Origin: Rhynchopus sp. YZ270_cl-10 | Lineage: Eukaryota > Euglenozoa > Diplonemea > Diplonemida > Diplonemidae | DNA length: 64,000 nucleotides | Assembly: GCA_964035575.1 (NCBI GenBank) | Contig: OZ037849.1 | Span: 1,178,001 to 1,242,000, forward strand | Reading direction: 5' to 3' | Shown: positions 47,064 through 60,905 of the stretch, piece by piece | Position numbering within the stretch: the stretch's first letter is position 1 | Layout: every line of letters starts with the position of its first letter | Notes under the pieces: model-generated | The model's input: the letters and a program-made list of their open reading frames with translations, nothing else | What the model was told of the DNA's origin: nothing | Database searches by the model: none | Program-made: the position numbers and the translations under genes

Positions 47064-50000
47064 CTTCCACCCGTTTTTAAAAATGCATTTCCTTCTGCGT
47101 ACACTGTGCCACCCCTCTCCTCTGGTGTGTTCACGTGGAGGGCAGAAGCTGTCTCGGCGCTTTGCACCTGCACTGTCTACGACTCAACACATGACACAAC
47201 AAACGGCGTGGCAACTACTTTACCTGCACTGCATCGATACGACTTTGATGGTGTTGACGGCTGCTACACTATGACACTGGGGCGTGGGAGTACCTGCAAC
47301 GCAACCTAAGCAGATACAGCGACGGCTCTATCTCTAATTCAACCACCATTGTCACTTCCCCACTTCCTCTTGTAGATGCAGAAAGCAATGTCCAAAAACT
47401 GGCCGGGAATGGCAATACAATGGGACCAAAACCAGATCTCTCTCTCAACAACCGAATCCTCTTTTTGACACAAATTGGGGCGCCGATCCGGAGTGGTCAG
47501 AAGGGTGGACCGTGTCGTTCTGGGTCAAACCTGGGGTGAACACATCGGGGGAAGAATTCGTGATGCTCCAGACGAATGCATCTGACAGCTCTCTGGGCTG
47601 TGAATTTGGTGTCGCAAAAGGGGGCATTCTGTTCCGCAATATGGGGGTCAACAATTTTACGTTTGACCCCCCCACCTCATCTGCAACTTTAAGCTATACT
47701 CAGAGCAGATCTGCCTCCTTGCGCAACCGAACCTACGGTACCACCCACACCGCAACGAAGAGCAAATCGCTCACCCATTCAGATCCGCTCTATTTCGACC
47801 AAAATATGACAACTTCTATAACCTATACGTCATACACTATGAGTGTATCGCTCTCTGAAAGCATTACACAAAGCGGGTCGGTAAGTGAGACAACAACATT
47901 GTCTGCATCATTTTCCGAGAGCACGACAGAAACTATCACAGAAACGTATGAACACCAACCGACACAAAGCGAAACATTGAGCACCACAGCAGAGCACAAC
48001 CATGAGACCCCTCTAACCCAACTTTCACCTGGTGTTTGGAGCCACATCGTGTACACCTATTCATTGGCAGATGGTACATTACGGATATACAACAATGCGT
48101 TATTCGCAAATTCGATATACCTCGGCAAACGCAATGAAGGGCAGACTAACTATCAATGCGCCTTTGCGCAGAGGGTCGCGGTGCTACGCCACGCCAGCCG
48201 TGTCAGCGACACCTCACAACCTGACTGGGCATTTGACACCCTACAGTATCACAACACACCGTTCACCCCGCATAACGTCTCTACCTTATACGAAGGTGAT
48301 GGACCGCACAAAGGTGTCATCTCTGGGACCCAGCAGACCCATACTGCGATGCGGCTATCCTACGGTGAATCGCTTTTGCGAATATCCGACCCAAGCGTGG
48401 TGGTGTTCCTTGCCTCCCGGTGTGACCAGAGTAACGCAACCAACGAAACGATGCTCTCTTCGGTGATAACATGGCGTGACGCTCCGAGCGTTTCAATGCA
48501 GAACACTGCCATACACCTTTCCCCCAAAAATGCAGTTCGCGAAGCAGTCTTCTGCTTAGGCTACCAAAACAGCCGTGGAGAGGCGAGGATCGCCGCCGTA
48601 TCAAAGGCCTTCGCAACGTACGACAAAACCAGCATTTCGGGTGGTTCCGTTTTTTTGCGTAGTGGTGGTAACGACTACACAGCTCTCGCACCCAAAGCTA
48701 CTATACCGCTTAATACTCCAATCGTAATTTCCTTTAAGGGTACCGGATTGAATACCTTGAGCTCGGGAGATCGTGTCAGGGTTGTGAAAATTCCGGTCTC
48801 AGCTGTGCCGATTCTTCTTAATGGGTCTGCTTTGGAATCGAATTTGGATGCATTATGCAATGGTAGAGGGGTAGTGGTAGGGAAGTGGCAGGATTTGACA
48901 GAAGGCAACTCTTCGCTGTCCTCGGTGAGGCTTGTGGAGGAGAGCGTTGTGGTTGCGGACACCTTCTTCGCGGCGCATCTTCAAGACGGAAATTCCCGCG
49001 CCCAGCTGCACAGCTGGACATCCCTTTCTATGTCATCCGCAACCGGGGATTTTGTAACATGCTACCAACACTTTGGTAGTATTTTCCGGCATATTCCTCT
49101 AGACAACAGAAGCATATTTACTGTAGTGAATGGCTCACAGAGTACGCCGTGGGTTTCCATTGTAGGAATTTCACAGCGTTTTTTTGCGGAAAATGGGGCA
49201 CATCTCAAGGCGGTTCTTGCAGCAGCAGTTACGCCGATGATTCCGTCTTCGTCGGTCACATTTTTGCAACCCCCAAAAGGCTGGCTCGACACCACTATGA
49301 GCTTCCGTTTTGACACCATCCACCCTTCTCTTCAATACGCTAGACAAGCTGCCGCACTCCTTTCCGACACAGCGCAGCAATACCTTTGGATAAAACGCAT
49401 GAGCCTCACCTGCGCATACTGCACGCCCCTCTGCAGTCCCCTCTCCCTCAATGACACAGAGTACTGTCCAAAGCTTGGGATTTCTGTCTATCTTGGTGCG
49501 GTAACGGATTATTCTTATTCCTCGTTTTCTTGCATTGTGGGCAACCCTGTTAAAGTTGAGGTGGTGGTGCCGGAAGGGGCGGAAGACCCGATACGATGGG
49601 ATGAATTGAGGATAGTGTTTGGTGTGTTGCCTACCTTTGGAGTGACGACAGCGGGGGCGAAGACACGTTGCAACGATGCGGAATATGCCTACACCTTCGC
49701 CCCCGACGCCCCAGCAAGCAACCGCACCCACCGCGTCTTCTCCGTCCATTTTGACACCTCCCGCGGAGGCAACGACAGCTCCCAGCTCCGCATCGCCCCA
49801 GCGACACAGCTCGGCCGCCTGCTCCCTCCTCCAGCACTTTGCTACAAAATCCCAAACGACCCACAACAATTCCGCCCAATCACCTCCTTCACAACGCAAT
49901 TCTACGCCACACAACTCTTCAATTACACCACCACACCTAGCCCTCCTTTTGCGAACCTCCCTTTCAAGGTTATCATACATGGTGCAAACTTAGCACCAGA

Positions 50001-53000
50001 GGGCACCGATGATGCGATCGTTCTGGTGTACTCCGGGAACTGCAGTGACGCGGTTTTTTCTTCTTCTTCTTCCTCCAACACAACGGCGGTGACAATCTTC
50101 GCTGAAACCGCGCTGTCTACAGAGTACGATACTTCCCGCACCCCGGTCGGCCGCTCTGCCGTCTTCATTTCCAACTGGACCGCCCTGCCCTTGGAAACAT
50201 CAGTCTGTTATTACCCTGGAGTGTCTTATGGAAATTCTCACTTTGAAACCGTCCGGCACCCATTTGGTGAGACGATACATAGTACAAAGCCTTTGCACAT
50301 CGATGAACGCCCTGGATACATCAAAATTTTGGGTCCAGCCTTAAAACATATTACTGGATCGGGGGTTGCGGATGTAACGAAGACGTTGATAGTAGCGTTC
50401 TACAGCAGCATCACAGAACAACCTCTACCAAACACCGGCGCAGTGTGCAGAGTGGTGCTTTCTGTGGAGCGCCTTTACAACGAAGCGAGCACAGCACTGC
50501 TAGCACAGTACAGCCTTGTGGGAACCACCTCTGTGACCGCAGTAGGTGCGGTCTGTACCTTCACCGGATTTGGTGGTCCCGCTAATGTTTTCGGAAAAGG
50601 ACGGCTGATAGTGACAGCAACGTTAACAGATGGATCGCAGCTCTCCTCCGAAGCGAACGTTTCCATCAACAAACCATGTCTCCCAGAGGTCACCTGCTCT
50701 GGTAAAGGAAGCTGTGACGAAAGGGGTGAATGTGTCTGCAGTGCACATTATACAAAGGGGTTTTGGGCTGGCGCAGCGTGCGCGACCTGCGCAAAAGGGT
50801 TTTACGGAACATCTTGTCAAATTTTCTGCGGACCACAATCCTGCCAAAACAGCGGATCCTGCGCTCCTCAAGGAAGCTGTTCCTGCCCAGCAACACACAA
50901 AGGACCTTTCTGCGATCTCTGCACTTCACCTAATCGTCAACCCCCAGGATGCTCGTGCTCTCCTAATTACTATGGCACACAATGTGACGTATTTTGCGAC
51001 CCAAAAACGACGTGTTCAGGGCATGGGGTATGTGATGCGGGGGGTTGTCAATGTGATGTGCGTTATGGTGGTCCACGGTGCAATGAATGTGCGGTGGGGT
51101 GGATGGGGGTGGGGTGTGGTGATGTGGATGCGACGGTGTGGGGGGTGCCAGAGGCGAATATTATCTCGGGGGCACAATGTACTGGATTTATCGTAACATC
51201 AGCAGAGCTTATGTTGGACAGATCTGCAGTAAATATTGTCTTCTCCGACGACATCATACCACCACCACAAGCCACAACCACCTTGGCCTGCAACAACTAC
51301 TTCATGAACCTCACCTCAGGCGTTCTCTGCAGATGGTTGCAGCCTTCACACCTTGTCATAACCTTTCAGATGCAAACCCCTCTTCTTTCTCCAGGAGAAT
51401 CCATCAAAATCCGCCCAAACCGTTTCATTGCGACAAACTTATACAAAAACTGCGATCTTCCGAATCCGTTGATCACAGTATCTTCTCCAAGAGGGGGTGT
51501 ACCGGGACTGCAGATTGCTCTGATGGGGCCGAGTGTTGTGTCGTCATGTGGAGTAGCGGTGTTTCGTGTATATGCTTCGATGGGAGAAGGTGTACCGCAA
51601 GGGCTAGCAGGGACTGCGCTGGGGAGAGGTGGAAGGGCGATGCGGGCAATCAAATGGCGTGCGTCGGGTAATGCTGATTTGGATGAATTTCTCAAAAACT
51701 CTGAAAACGCAGAGTCCGTGTCAATCCCGCCGCAGATTCTGCCCGCAGGCAGCCACGACATCGCTGTGACAGTCCAGGACTACTGGGGGCAGAGCGGCAC
51801 CTCGCAGACTGTCTTTTCGAAACTCCGCCTTTCCGAAGAGCGTCTAGAGAAAGGCGCAGCGCCTGCGTTGACGGTCGAGCATTCTGGACGCAAAATGTCC
51901 TTTTTTTCGGATGAATCTGTTGCGCTAAGGTTAGCTGTGAACACTGGAAAATGCGTTTTTGGGGGTAACGTTTCGACCACCATCACCCGCCCGAAGGACG
52001 AACAGAGCTACACCTTTGCTTGGTCGGTCCGCGACACCTTCAGCCGCTCTGTCTCCACATTACCGCTTTTTGCGTTGTCACATCGTCCTGATGCCACCCT
52101 ACAGTTCCCTAAAGGCTATCTCTCCCCTCTGTTCGCGCCGTACACAGTGACGGTGGTGGCGACCTCCCTGCTGTCACCACGTATTGTAGAGTCTATTAGC
52201 AACATAGAAATATTCATAGAACCGCAACCAATTGATGTCAGCATTTTAGGAGCCACAACAATCGTTTCTGGTGGTATATATGACCTTTCCGCTTCGTGCA
52301 TCGACCCGGAGGTTGCAAGATCACAGCCAGGCGCGCGCACCCCACCATCCACCATGCGTTTTACCTGGGGTTGTTCTCTCATTGAAGGCGTGGCTAATGA
52401 TGTTGCTAGGACAGGACAAAAATGTCCTTTGCTTGCTGTAGGATCGTTTTTGGAGCAGCCCACCTTCACCATTGCGGCAGATGCACCAGTAGGGGTGTAC
52501 TCAGTGAGTCTGTACTGCAGTGTAGCATGGGTAAGCTCTGTGGTGCCTTATACAAGGAATGCGACGGCTGCAGTGAACGTTGTGGTGAAGGCGAATAATG
52601 TGGCAAATGGTCATAAATCGGAGAGGTATGAGCGTGGTGCAGAGGTGCTGTCAGGGGGTGTGCACAGCAACAAAACCAACATAACGAATGGATCTGACAC
52701 ATCAACGACGGGTGGAAGAATGACAACATCCTCACACCGTTCTGCAGAAGGTCTCGCGGTGAGGAATATAGGGTTTGCGGAATTGGTCGCATCGCAGTTC
52801 CGTTTGGAAGCAAACTTCGCTGCGTTTATCCCAAACATCGTTGCAATCAGAGATGATGACGATAATACTCTCCACTTCATCCCCTCTGTTTCAATACTCC
52901 CCGATGGTGGTGGTGGTGGTGGCGGGATCTCCCCCGAGGTGATTTCTGCGACGGCAGTAGCGGGGCACTGCGTTTCACATCCAGAACTAAACATTTCTGT

Positions 53001-56000
53001 TGTGCCAAATGAGTTCTTCCCAGGCGATACGCTGCTCTTAGAGAAAGGGCAGCTGATGGCAGATACGGAGTATATCTTTTCTGTTGACATCGCAGTCACT
53101 CTCATTGACAAAGACAATACAACCCAAGCGGATCTGCAGATTCTGCACAATAGTGTCGTAGGTTTCCGCACGACCCGTTCTCTAGAAGGGGGTGGTATTA
53201 CGATGAATACCGTAGGTTCTGATGGAGGGGTAACCAGCCTCTCGCAGATTGTTGTCGAAACGTATGGTTGGGGTGGTGGGGGAAGCATGCGTGCTGTAGA
53301 AGCAAACGGTGGAGTTGCGTATCTTCAGTATCAATGGAGTTTGCAGGAAGGTGGTAGGGGTGCGGAAATATTGCAGTCCTGGACGAGATCTCCAATTTGC
53401 AGATTTTATGTGCCATACCATGCAGTGCATAAAGTATTCACAGTGACAGTCGCAGTGAAGGATCAGTACGGGACGGTTGCGTATTTTAGGAAGCACATTG
53501 CGTCCGCTCCAGCGCTTCTCATCTCTGGGGTGCGGATACTCCCAGAAATTCCTACCTGGCTAGGAGGGGTGGGTGAGGGAATGTCTTATCCAACACTGCG
53601 GGTTTTGTTAACACATTTTCTTCGCAGATTAGGGCATTCTCGAGCTCTCTCCGGAACAGAAATGGCAGGGGTACGGGAGATCGCTACCCTCATCCACCGA
53701 TTTTTTGTCAAAAATGAGGAATACATTTCGCAGTTTGAAGCGGAGGTCACGCATAGTGTTTTATGGAAGGACGCAGGGCGGCATTTACGCCGTGCTGGGC
53801 GAGGTGTTCCTGGGAGGTTCGCGCTTTCGTTGCATGAGGGTGAATCTGTGACTGCGAATTTTCCGTTTTTTGCTGATATGCTGACTCTGCTGAACATCGA
53901 TGGGTTGGATAGAGCAACGTACGTTGTGCGTGGTGATGCTCTTATCGCGTTATCTCATCTCCTCGAGTACGATGTGGTGGCCAGAGGGCATAGGGAGAAG
54001 GCCGCAGGGCAGGGTGGAGCGGCAATATCGTCACCGTCGCGCAAGGAGCTGCACTACACCAGCGAAGAGGTGCTCGCCGTGGTGCGGCTCTGTGTGACCC
54101 ATAAAGTGACGTCGCGTTTGATGGTACCCCTCTCTCTGGTTGGAGCTCCCGTGAAGAATGCTGTCGCAGTGGTATTAGGTTATATCAGTGAGTTGCTGCG
54201 TGGGTTTCGGAATATGACTGAATTTGGTGTCTTTTTGAAGGACGTATTTGAGGATGTGGTCCCGGCGCTATCGTTTGCTGTATCGGGCGGGCATACGACG
54301 GTACTTCACTTCAACAGCACATCCAACACCTCACAATCCAACACACTGCACTGCCTCCGCACCCTCCCAAGCACCGTAGCTGACGCCACGGTGCCTTTCT
54401 CCATGCAATATGCAACACCTCATGATAACACCACACTTGACACATGCCTGGTCACATGGCACGACAACATCTTCACCCTTCTCGACTCCAAAGCAAACGG
54501 CAGTGCCTCCGCACCTTCCTACTATAAGCCACAGAATGCGACCATTTATTCCTTCTATTCACATAGTACGGGGTCGTTCTCTAAGGCAAAGTCTTCTTCT
54601 TCTTCTGGGGTTTTGCAGATAAAGGTGACTATGCTGCCACATGAGGAAGGGTGCGCAGTGTATGACCCGAAGAATCATCAATTTTCTCATGTTTGTGAAA
54701 GAATTGCCGCCGCGACACCGTATTGCCTGTGTATCGTGAAGGCGGTGGATCTGCCAATACATATTGCTGCTGTTGATGTGCGGAAATTTACTGCATCTCC
54801 CACAGAAATGCCGCCCTTAGAAGAGGAAGCACTGCTCCTATTTAATGAGGCAAAAGAAGGGGGGTCGTATTCAGCGTTGTATGGTTTTGTTGTTTTTGTT
54901 GTAGTTCTTGCAGCAGGATTGCTGAGGGTGCGGGCTCTGGAAGGAAGGGCTTTTAATGGGGATGTGCTCTTATGGAATAAAATTACTGATACTGTGGACG
55001 ACAGCGCCGCCACGCTAGCAGCGAGGGGTGTGACCAAAGGGGCGTTGGTCGGGGGGAGCGCCTTGGAGGTGGTGGAGTTTTTAGTTTCGCGGAGAAAGGC
55101 ATTGTGCTTTGCGAGCGAATCTGCGTTGTTTTGGTATACCCAGATGGTGCTTTATGTTGACTGCAATATATGGCTTCGTCTTGTCTGTGGTATGCTTCCT
55201 AGGAAGAAAGGGGAAAGACACCGCTATTTCCCACCCTCCTCCCTCCGATACACTGCAGTGCGGGCGACAGAGCGCGCTGCGATTGTGTGTCTTTTACTGC
55301 TTCTTCCGCCGTTTGTTGTGTGTTCGTTCATTGCGTTGCAAAGATCTGTAAGCTTCTCTGTATCGAGCATTGTCTTGATTGCAATAATCGATGCAGTTAT
55401 TATAGCTGGGGTAGGAAGACTTGCTTTGTATTTACCAACGGAGGTGGAGGTGGAGCTGCAAGGTAATGGAGAGACTGAGACTGAGATGTCTATACAAGAA
55501 ACCGCGGAAACCATAGATCCAAATAACACAACAATAGAAGCACCCAAAGAATCTAACGATAACGTCTCGGGTGAAGCGCCTCACATATCTTCCGTTGTAG
55601 GGACCTCCACAGAATCGATTAATGTGCGCCGTAAACCATCATTCGGAAACTTTGGAGATTTTAAGGGTGAAAAAAATGAATATTCAAATTCAGAGAATGT
55701 CCCTAATACAACACACCGACCCAGCGCCTTTGCGCGGCGAAGCAGTACCAAAGGAAGCGGAAGGCGGGTCAGCTATGCAATGGAAAGCCGTGCCTCTAGT
55801 ATCGCCCAGAGTGCTGCCAACGCCCCCTTTATGTTAACCCTCCCTGAACTGGAAATGGTGTTTTTCGAGGAGGTGCGCGATGCCCGCCTGCACACTGCGG
55901 CGTCACTGCAATATATGAAGGCACTCTACTCCCAGGGACTCTTCGGGACCGTCAGCAGCAACGAAACCGTCTCCCCAGACTTCTTCGCAGTGGCGGCCGA

Positions 56001-57675
56001 AGAGGTCGACACTGCGGTGGGGGCGCTCTTTCGCGTAACCTACGCAACCTTGGACGCAGCAGACACATCATCCCTCTTTCAAGCACGGTTCTCCTGCCCC
56101 GCCCCCAAAGACATCACCCCAGAAGAGCTCTATTCCGAACTCTGGAAAATGGAGGAAACCCAAAACCGCTTTTTTCTCCCCGCAAAGGAGGCCTGCAAGA
56201 TGCGTTCCCTCAAGCTCGCTGGAATTCTATATCAATTAGGTCTGCTAAGCGAAAGCCCTGAACTCTATACAGTCTACAACCATAAAAAGCCGCCGCAGGA
56301 TGTTGCAGAAATGGTTGATACTATCGTCTCTTATCCGTACAATGTGGGTCTCCTCTTTGCGGCACGGTACTGTACGATGGAGCTAGGTGTTTCCGAAGAA
56401 GAGGTTCTGCGGATGTACACAGAATCGGTGTTGCCAAGCAGGGTTGAGGTGGAGGCAATCGCATTTCTCCGGGTAAACACTTCGTGGAGGTGCTGGGCGA
56501 TTCCAGGGAGGTCACCATACCCAATCCCAATGGTTGACGAAGAGCAAACTGTTTCAAAAATTGCGGATTTAATTAAAACATCACCTCTCAAAGCTTGTCA
56601 TGCGATATCTCTAAAAAACGACGATTTTGAAGGATATGAACTACCAGAGTGTCGGAACAATCAGACATTTTGTAGAATGTTTGTGTTATGGTTTTGTACG
56701 TCTTTGGGATGTGTGAAGGAGAACGTTGCGGAGGCGATTCTGCGAGAGGAGGCAGGTCTGGTAGCGGAGCAGGTCGAGCGGGTGGTGTCTGGGGTGGAGA
56801 AGCTCGCACCGCGGCCACCGCAGGAACACCTTGCGAATGCGCGAAACGAATGGCTGTCGTACTACTTAAACTACCGCCTTCACAGCATCCGCGGCGGCGT
56901 TTTTTGCACCCCAATCTGCGCTCAATACTCATCCTCTTCCTCCTCCGTCCCACCCTTCTTCTCTCTCATCCAACTCGCCCCTTACCCAGGTGTCCGTGAA
57001 GGCTCTGGAACCAAATCCAACCCTTTTAATGGTTTTCAAGCCTCCCTCTTTGACGTAAGAGATGGCGACACAGTAATTCTCCGTCCCGGAAAATATACGG
57101 AATTTCAAATAAACGGGGTAATCCCTTTAGAGGTGGAGGAGCCGAACCTTGCGTTTAGCTTTAGGGTTTGTTCGGAGGGGTGGTGGGAGGAGAAGCGTGG
57201 GGGTGAAGCGGGTGGGAGGGTGTGTGTGGAAGGGGGGGTGGCAGTGAGGGTACAGCATTCGACGAATGTAGCGGTGTGTGGTGTGGAGGTGAATGGTGTT
57301 GTCGATGCTGTGGAGTCGAAGGGTGTGCGTCTTGATGTGGGCGACGTAGAGGTGAGGCAGAGCAGGCTCGCAGATGGTCCCGACATGAAGGGTGCAGCAA
57401 AGCGGAACAGGCTGCGCCGGCGTGTCGTGCTCTGCGGCTGGAGTGTGTCTGTGCTCGCAGTGGTTGCGGTGGTCTGCCACACAACATATACGTTCACTCC
57501 CGACGAAGCCTCAGACTTCATCTTAACCTGTGTGCTGCTCTGGCCTCTGGAGTTGCTTCTACTGCAGCCCCTCCTCGCGCTTGGTGTGCTCTCGGCGGTG
57601 CGTGTGGTGAGGGGGTCGCGTCAAGTGAATTGGGACCCTTTTCGTGCCGAAGCCGCGCTGTCTCTAGAAGAATAA
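47064..57675 (+). CDS. Giant multi-domain membrane protein (LamG-like, EGF-like, REJ-like)
   Basis: A 3387-codon frame (first codon GTG 47512) clearly continues upstream: protein-like sequence is open at 47258-47461 and 47064-47309 in two other frames, linked by single missing bases in a T-run (47462-47466) and a G-run (about 47278), so ATG and signal peptide are unresolved. Numbering from 47512: a LamG/concanavalin-like fold at 1-270 interrupted by a Ser/Thr-rich insert; about four EGF-like modules at 1053-1205 (CSGKGSCDERGECVCS, CSGHGVCDAGGCQCD); a long REJ-like region to about 1700 with the FTWGC motif; a TM at 2452-2475; two TM near 2588-2643; a cytosolic-looking helical region; a beta-helix-like start (GSGTKSNPF...GDTVILRPGKY) near 3165; and two final TM segments with LLLLQPLL, reminiscent of polycystin-1 family TM2-3. 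It is probably a cell-surface sensor or adhesion protein. No GPS or PLAT domain was recognised. Confidence 0.8.
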
Positions 57676-58794
57676 GGGAGGAAGGTTGGGTTATCGAATC
57701 GTATTGCGGTGAGAGGGGAGGACAGCACAGCGCAGGAGAAGGGACTGCTTCCGCAGTTTGATGGTCGAGAGAAGGTGGTTTGGGGGTGTGTGGAAGGGTT
57801 CCCACCCTCTTCATTGATCCGGCCCTGTTTAATGGGGCTGTCTTTTCCTTTTTTTAAAATAAGAAAATATGAATTGGGTGTAATCAGAGATTTATACACC
57901 GTAGTAGAACTGAGGCCAAACCTCAGTTTTGAAAAAAAAAAAAAAAATTTGCAGATTTGGAGAAAAAAATTTTTGCATTTTTTGGGGAACTGGGCTGCTG
58001 ACCGCACCATGAATCCCGTACCATACAGGCTGTACCCAAAATTTTTTTGCCTGCGGCGCCATTTTTCCTTTTTTGCTCCGCAAAAAAGGGTTCGTTGAGT
58101 GACTCTGTGGTGTAAAAGGCTAGATTTTTACACCGTACCCCAATTTTTTTCCGCCTGCGGCGCCATTTTATATTATTTTTTTTTGCTCCGCAAAAAAAAT
58201 AGAGTCACGTCCTCATATGGACGTGAAAAATAGCATCCGGGTGCCCTTTGTGGCACTCCTCCTGAAGGGGTGAAAGGTGCTGGGAAAGTCAGGCACAGTG
58301 CATGTGTGGGACCTGCTGGAGCCCTAGCCAGTGAAGCCATGAGGCCCCCTAGGAAACTAGCCGGTAGCCGGGAACCCTCCCTGGACAACGATGATACTTC
58401 AAACTTAAGTCCACTCCTTCCAAAAAAAGCCCCTCCGTGCCTGCAGCCCCCTCAGGAATAGCAACCTCACTTTTTTTGCACTTTTGGTAAGGAAAAAAAT
58501 CGTATATAATAGCCTGGGTGTAATACACTGTATTAAAAAAAAAAAGCGTCATTTTTTTTTGTAACTCTGTCCCCTCTTTGGTGTTCATGAATGCTACCAA
58601 GTAAACACCATATAAAGCCACTCTCAGAAACGAACATCATATCCCCACCCCTCGGACCGTGCCTGAAATTCTAGAATTTAACTTCAAAATTTCAAAAAAG
58701 AACCCCTCGTGAACACCAAGACTCTTATCACTACTTCTATTCCATCCTAACAGAGGGGGTTTTTCTATATTCTTTTATTCTTAGCGGGGGCAAG
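57676..58794 (+). other. Intergenic region before type A gene
   Basis: No gene is seen. It has a block TAAAATAAGAAAATATGAATTG shared with 61118-61140, two TTTTTGCTCCGCAAAAAA hairpins near 58070 and 58180, poly-A/T runs, and the conserved acceptor TTTTTCTATATTCTTTTATTCTTAG (58760-58784) before the start. Confidence 0.5.
58760..58794 (+). promoter_or_regulatory. Candidate trans-splice acceptor before type A start
   Basis: A 22-nt nearly pure pyrimidine/A tract ending TTCTTAG (AG at 58783-58784), then CGGGGGCAAGATG. It is identical before 61338. Confidence 0.45.
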
Positions 58795-60905
58795 ATGCGT
58801 CTCAAAGCTGTGCTCTCGTTGGATGGGACACTAAGCAGCAAGGAGAGGGAGAAGCGCACGCAGTTCTTCATCTTCGCCTGTGCTGGGCTGTTCGCGTGCG
58901 CAATAAGCTTCGCTAGTTCCTCCGGAGGGCAGCTAAGCAACCCTGTCCGTCTGTGCGGCACGTGCATGGCCGTGCTTGGCTCTGCGATTGCTTTCTCTGC
59001 AGTGCTGTGCAGGGTGCCTTTGACCACGAGGCTTGTGGTGGGCATATTGTACCTGGTCACAAGCGGTATCCTGATGTGGGATCTGCACGCACGAACCATC
59101 TCCTCCTCTCGTTGGCCACTCCTTGTCATTATCATCGACATGCTGCTTGTGATGCAGGTGCCCCACACGGTACACCCTAGGTCTTGTGTGTTTTGTTGTC
59201 ATGTGGTTGCTTATGCTTGGTGCTGAGGAGGGCCTCAGATATGGTCTTCTTGACCTCCCTGGACTATCGCCTCAGGGTGGGGAGTACGGCAGGCACGACC
59301 TGAAGAGCCGTGAGTGTAGCTGTGAGGACATGCCCTGTGCGGTGGGTTTCCCGCCAGCTCACCTGATATCAGCGGTTTCGGTCTTTGTGATGGACTTCAT
59401 CATCACACGTGGTTTCGCACACGAGGTGCTGAAGGAGCAGGCATCAATGGAGCAGACGGTCAACGCTGTGCAGGAGGTCGCCTCGCTCCTGGCAAGGTAC
59501 GACGTGGAAGGTGTGGCGCGCATGCTCAAGATGCGTGAGGCGGAGCTCCCCGAGCAGATGTACGAGACGCTGCAGACAATGGAGCGGAACCTTCGCCGCT
59601 ACAGGCCCTACCTCCCTGCTGCGCTGTTTGAGGAGGAAGAGGAGGAGGAGGGTGGGAGGGCTCTGTCTATGTCCATGGCATCACCCGGGCTAACAAGCGA
59701 GACAGCAACAATTGTGTTCACAGACATACGTGCATCAACATCGATCTGGGAACATGCACCTGAAGGGATGCGTGCTGGGCTGAAGATCCACAACACTGTG
59801 GATACGCGAGGTGATGCAGATGTTTGGTGGGTACGAAGTCAAAACCATCGGTGATGCCTTCATGGTTGCCTTCACATCAACACAGGACGGGGTGAACTTC
59901 GGTCTGCGTGTGCACGAACTCCTGCGTGAAGCTGTCTGGCCTGATTCACTACTTGAGGATGCACCAATCTGCGCTGAACAGGGATCACTTTGGGGAGGAC
60001 TGACTGTGCGCATTGGTGTGAACACAGGCCCTGTGACAATGGAACTGAGCGTACTGACGGGAAGGACAGACTACTTTGGCCACACAGTGAACGTTGCTGC
60101 CCGCCTTGAGAGCACATGCAAGCCTGGTGCTGTGGCTGTGCCTTCTGATCTGTACACATCTGAGTGCAGGTCTTGCTCTGCTGTTGCTGGCGATGCGCAA
60201 CCACTGGACTTGAAGGGTGTGTCTGGGAAAGTGCTAGTGCAATGTGTGTGGCCTTTGTCACTTGCGGGTCGCAAGCACAATCCCCTGACAGAACCTGCGT
60301 CCAAGGATGCCTTTGCTAGCGCATTAGATGCAAGAGATTCCAGTGTCAGATCTCACTCAAGTTCGGAATGTAACAACGCTCAGACACTTCCTATTGACGC
60401 AACTGTTGGCACTGTGCATCTTGCCGTTGGTGACGAGTGTGACCCTTCAGCACTGCACCACCTGAGCCAGGCCCTGAGCACCCTCACAGTGGCACTGGAC
60501 CAGAACGGTGGGACCTTGGTGACGCTGCTTGGGAGCCGTGTCTGTGTTGGGTGGAACCTGACCCGGCCAGCACCTGCACACATGGAGAACGCAGTGCGCT
60601 TTGCACAACGCCTTTTGGGGACTGCAGTGCTGTCTGGTGCAGGGCTTGTGACGGGTTCGGTGCAGCACGGAGATGTTGGTGCTCGGAAGCAACGCTTTGT
60701 GACTGTGATGGGGCAGACTGTGTACCGGAGCTGGGCGCTGTGCGACACGGCACGGGAGGGGAGGCAGTGTTTGTACGAACCTCCGTTCGGGACTGTGCTT
60801 CCTGCTGCGTTGAAGCTGGCACTGCAGGCTGAGGACAAAGCACATGGGTTGTACCAGGTCCTTGCGATGAGGAGTCATTTCCAGGACGAGCAGGAGAAGA
60901 CGTGA
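58795..60905 (+). pseudogene. Type A adenylyl cyclase gene with two one-base insertions
   Basis: It starts MRLKAVLSLDGTLSS. Compared with the intact copy at 61338, one extra C in GTGCCCCACAC (about 59161) and one extra G in CTGTGGATACG (about 59800) shift the frame; segments 58795-59160, 59186-59800 and 59811-60905 are each open. The catalytic motifs FTDIRAST, KTIGDAFM and DYFGHTVNVAARLE and the degenerate second domain are all preserved. Both errors lengthen a homopolymer by one, so sequencing error is a real alternative to pseudogenization. If corrected it would encode about 700 aa. Confidence 0.8.
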
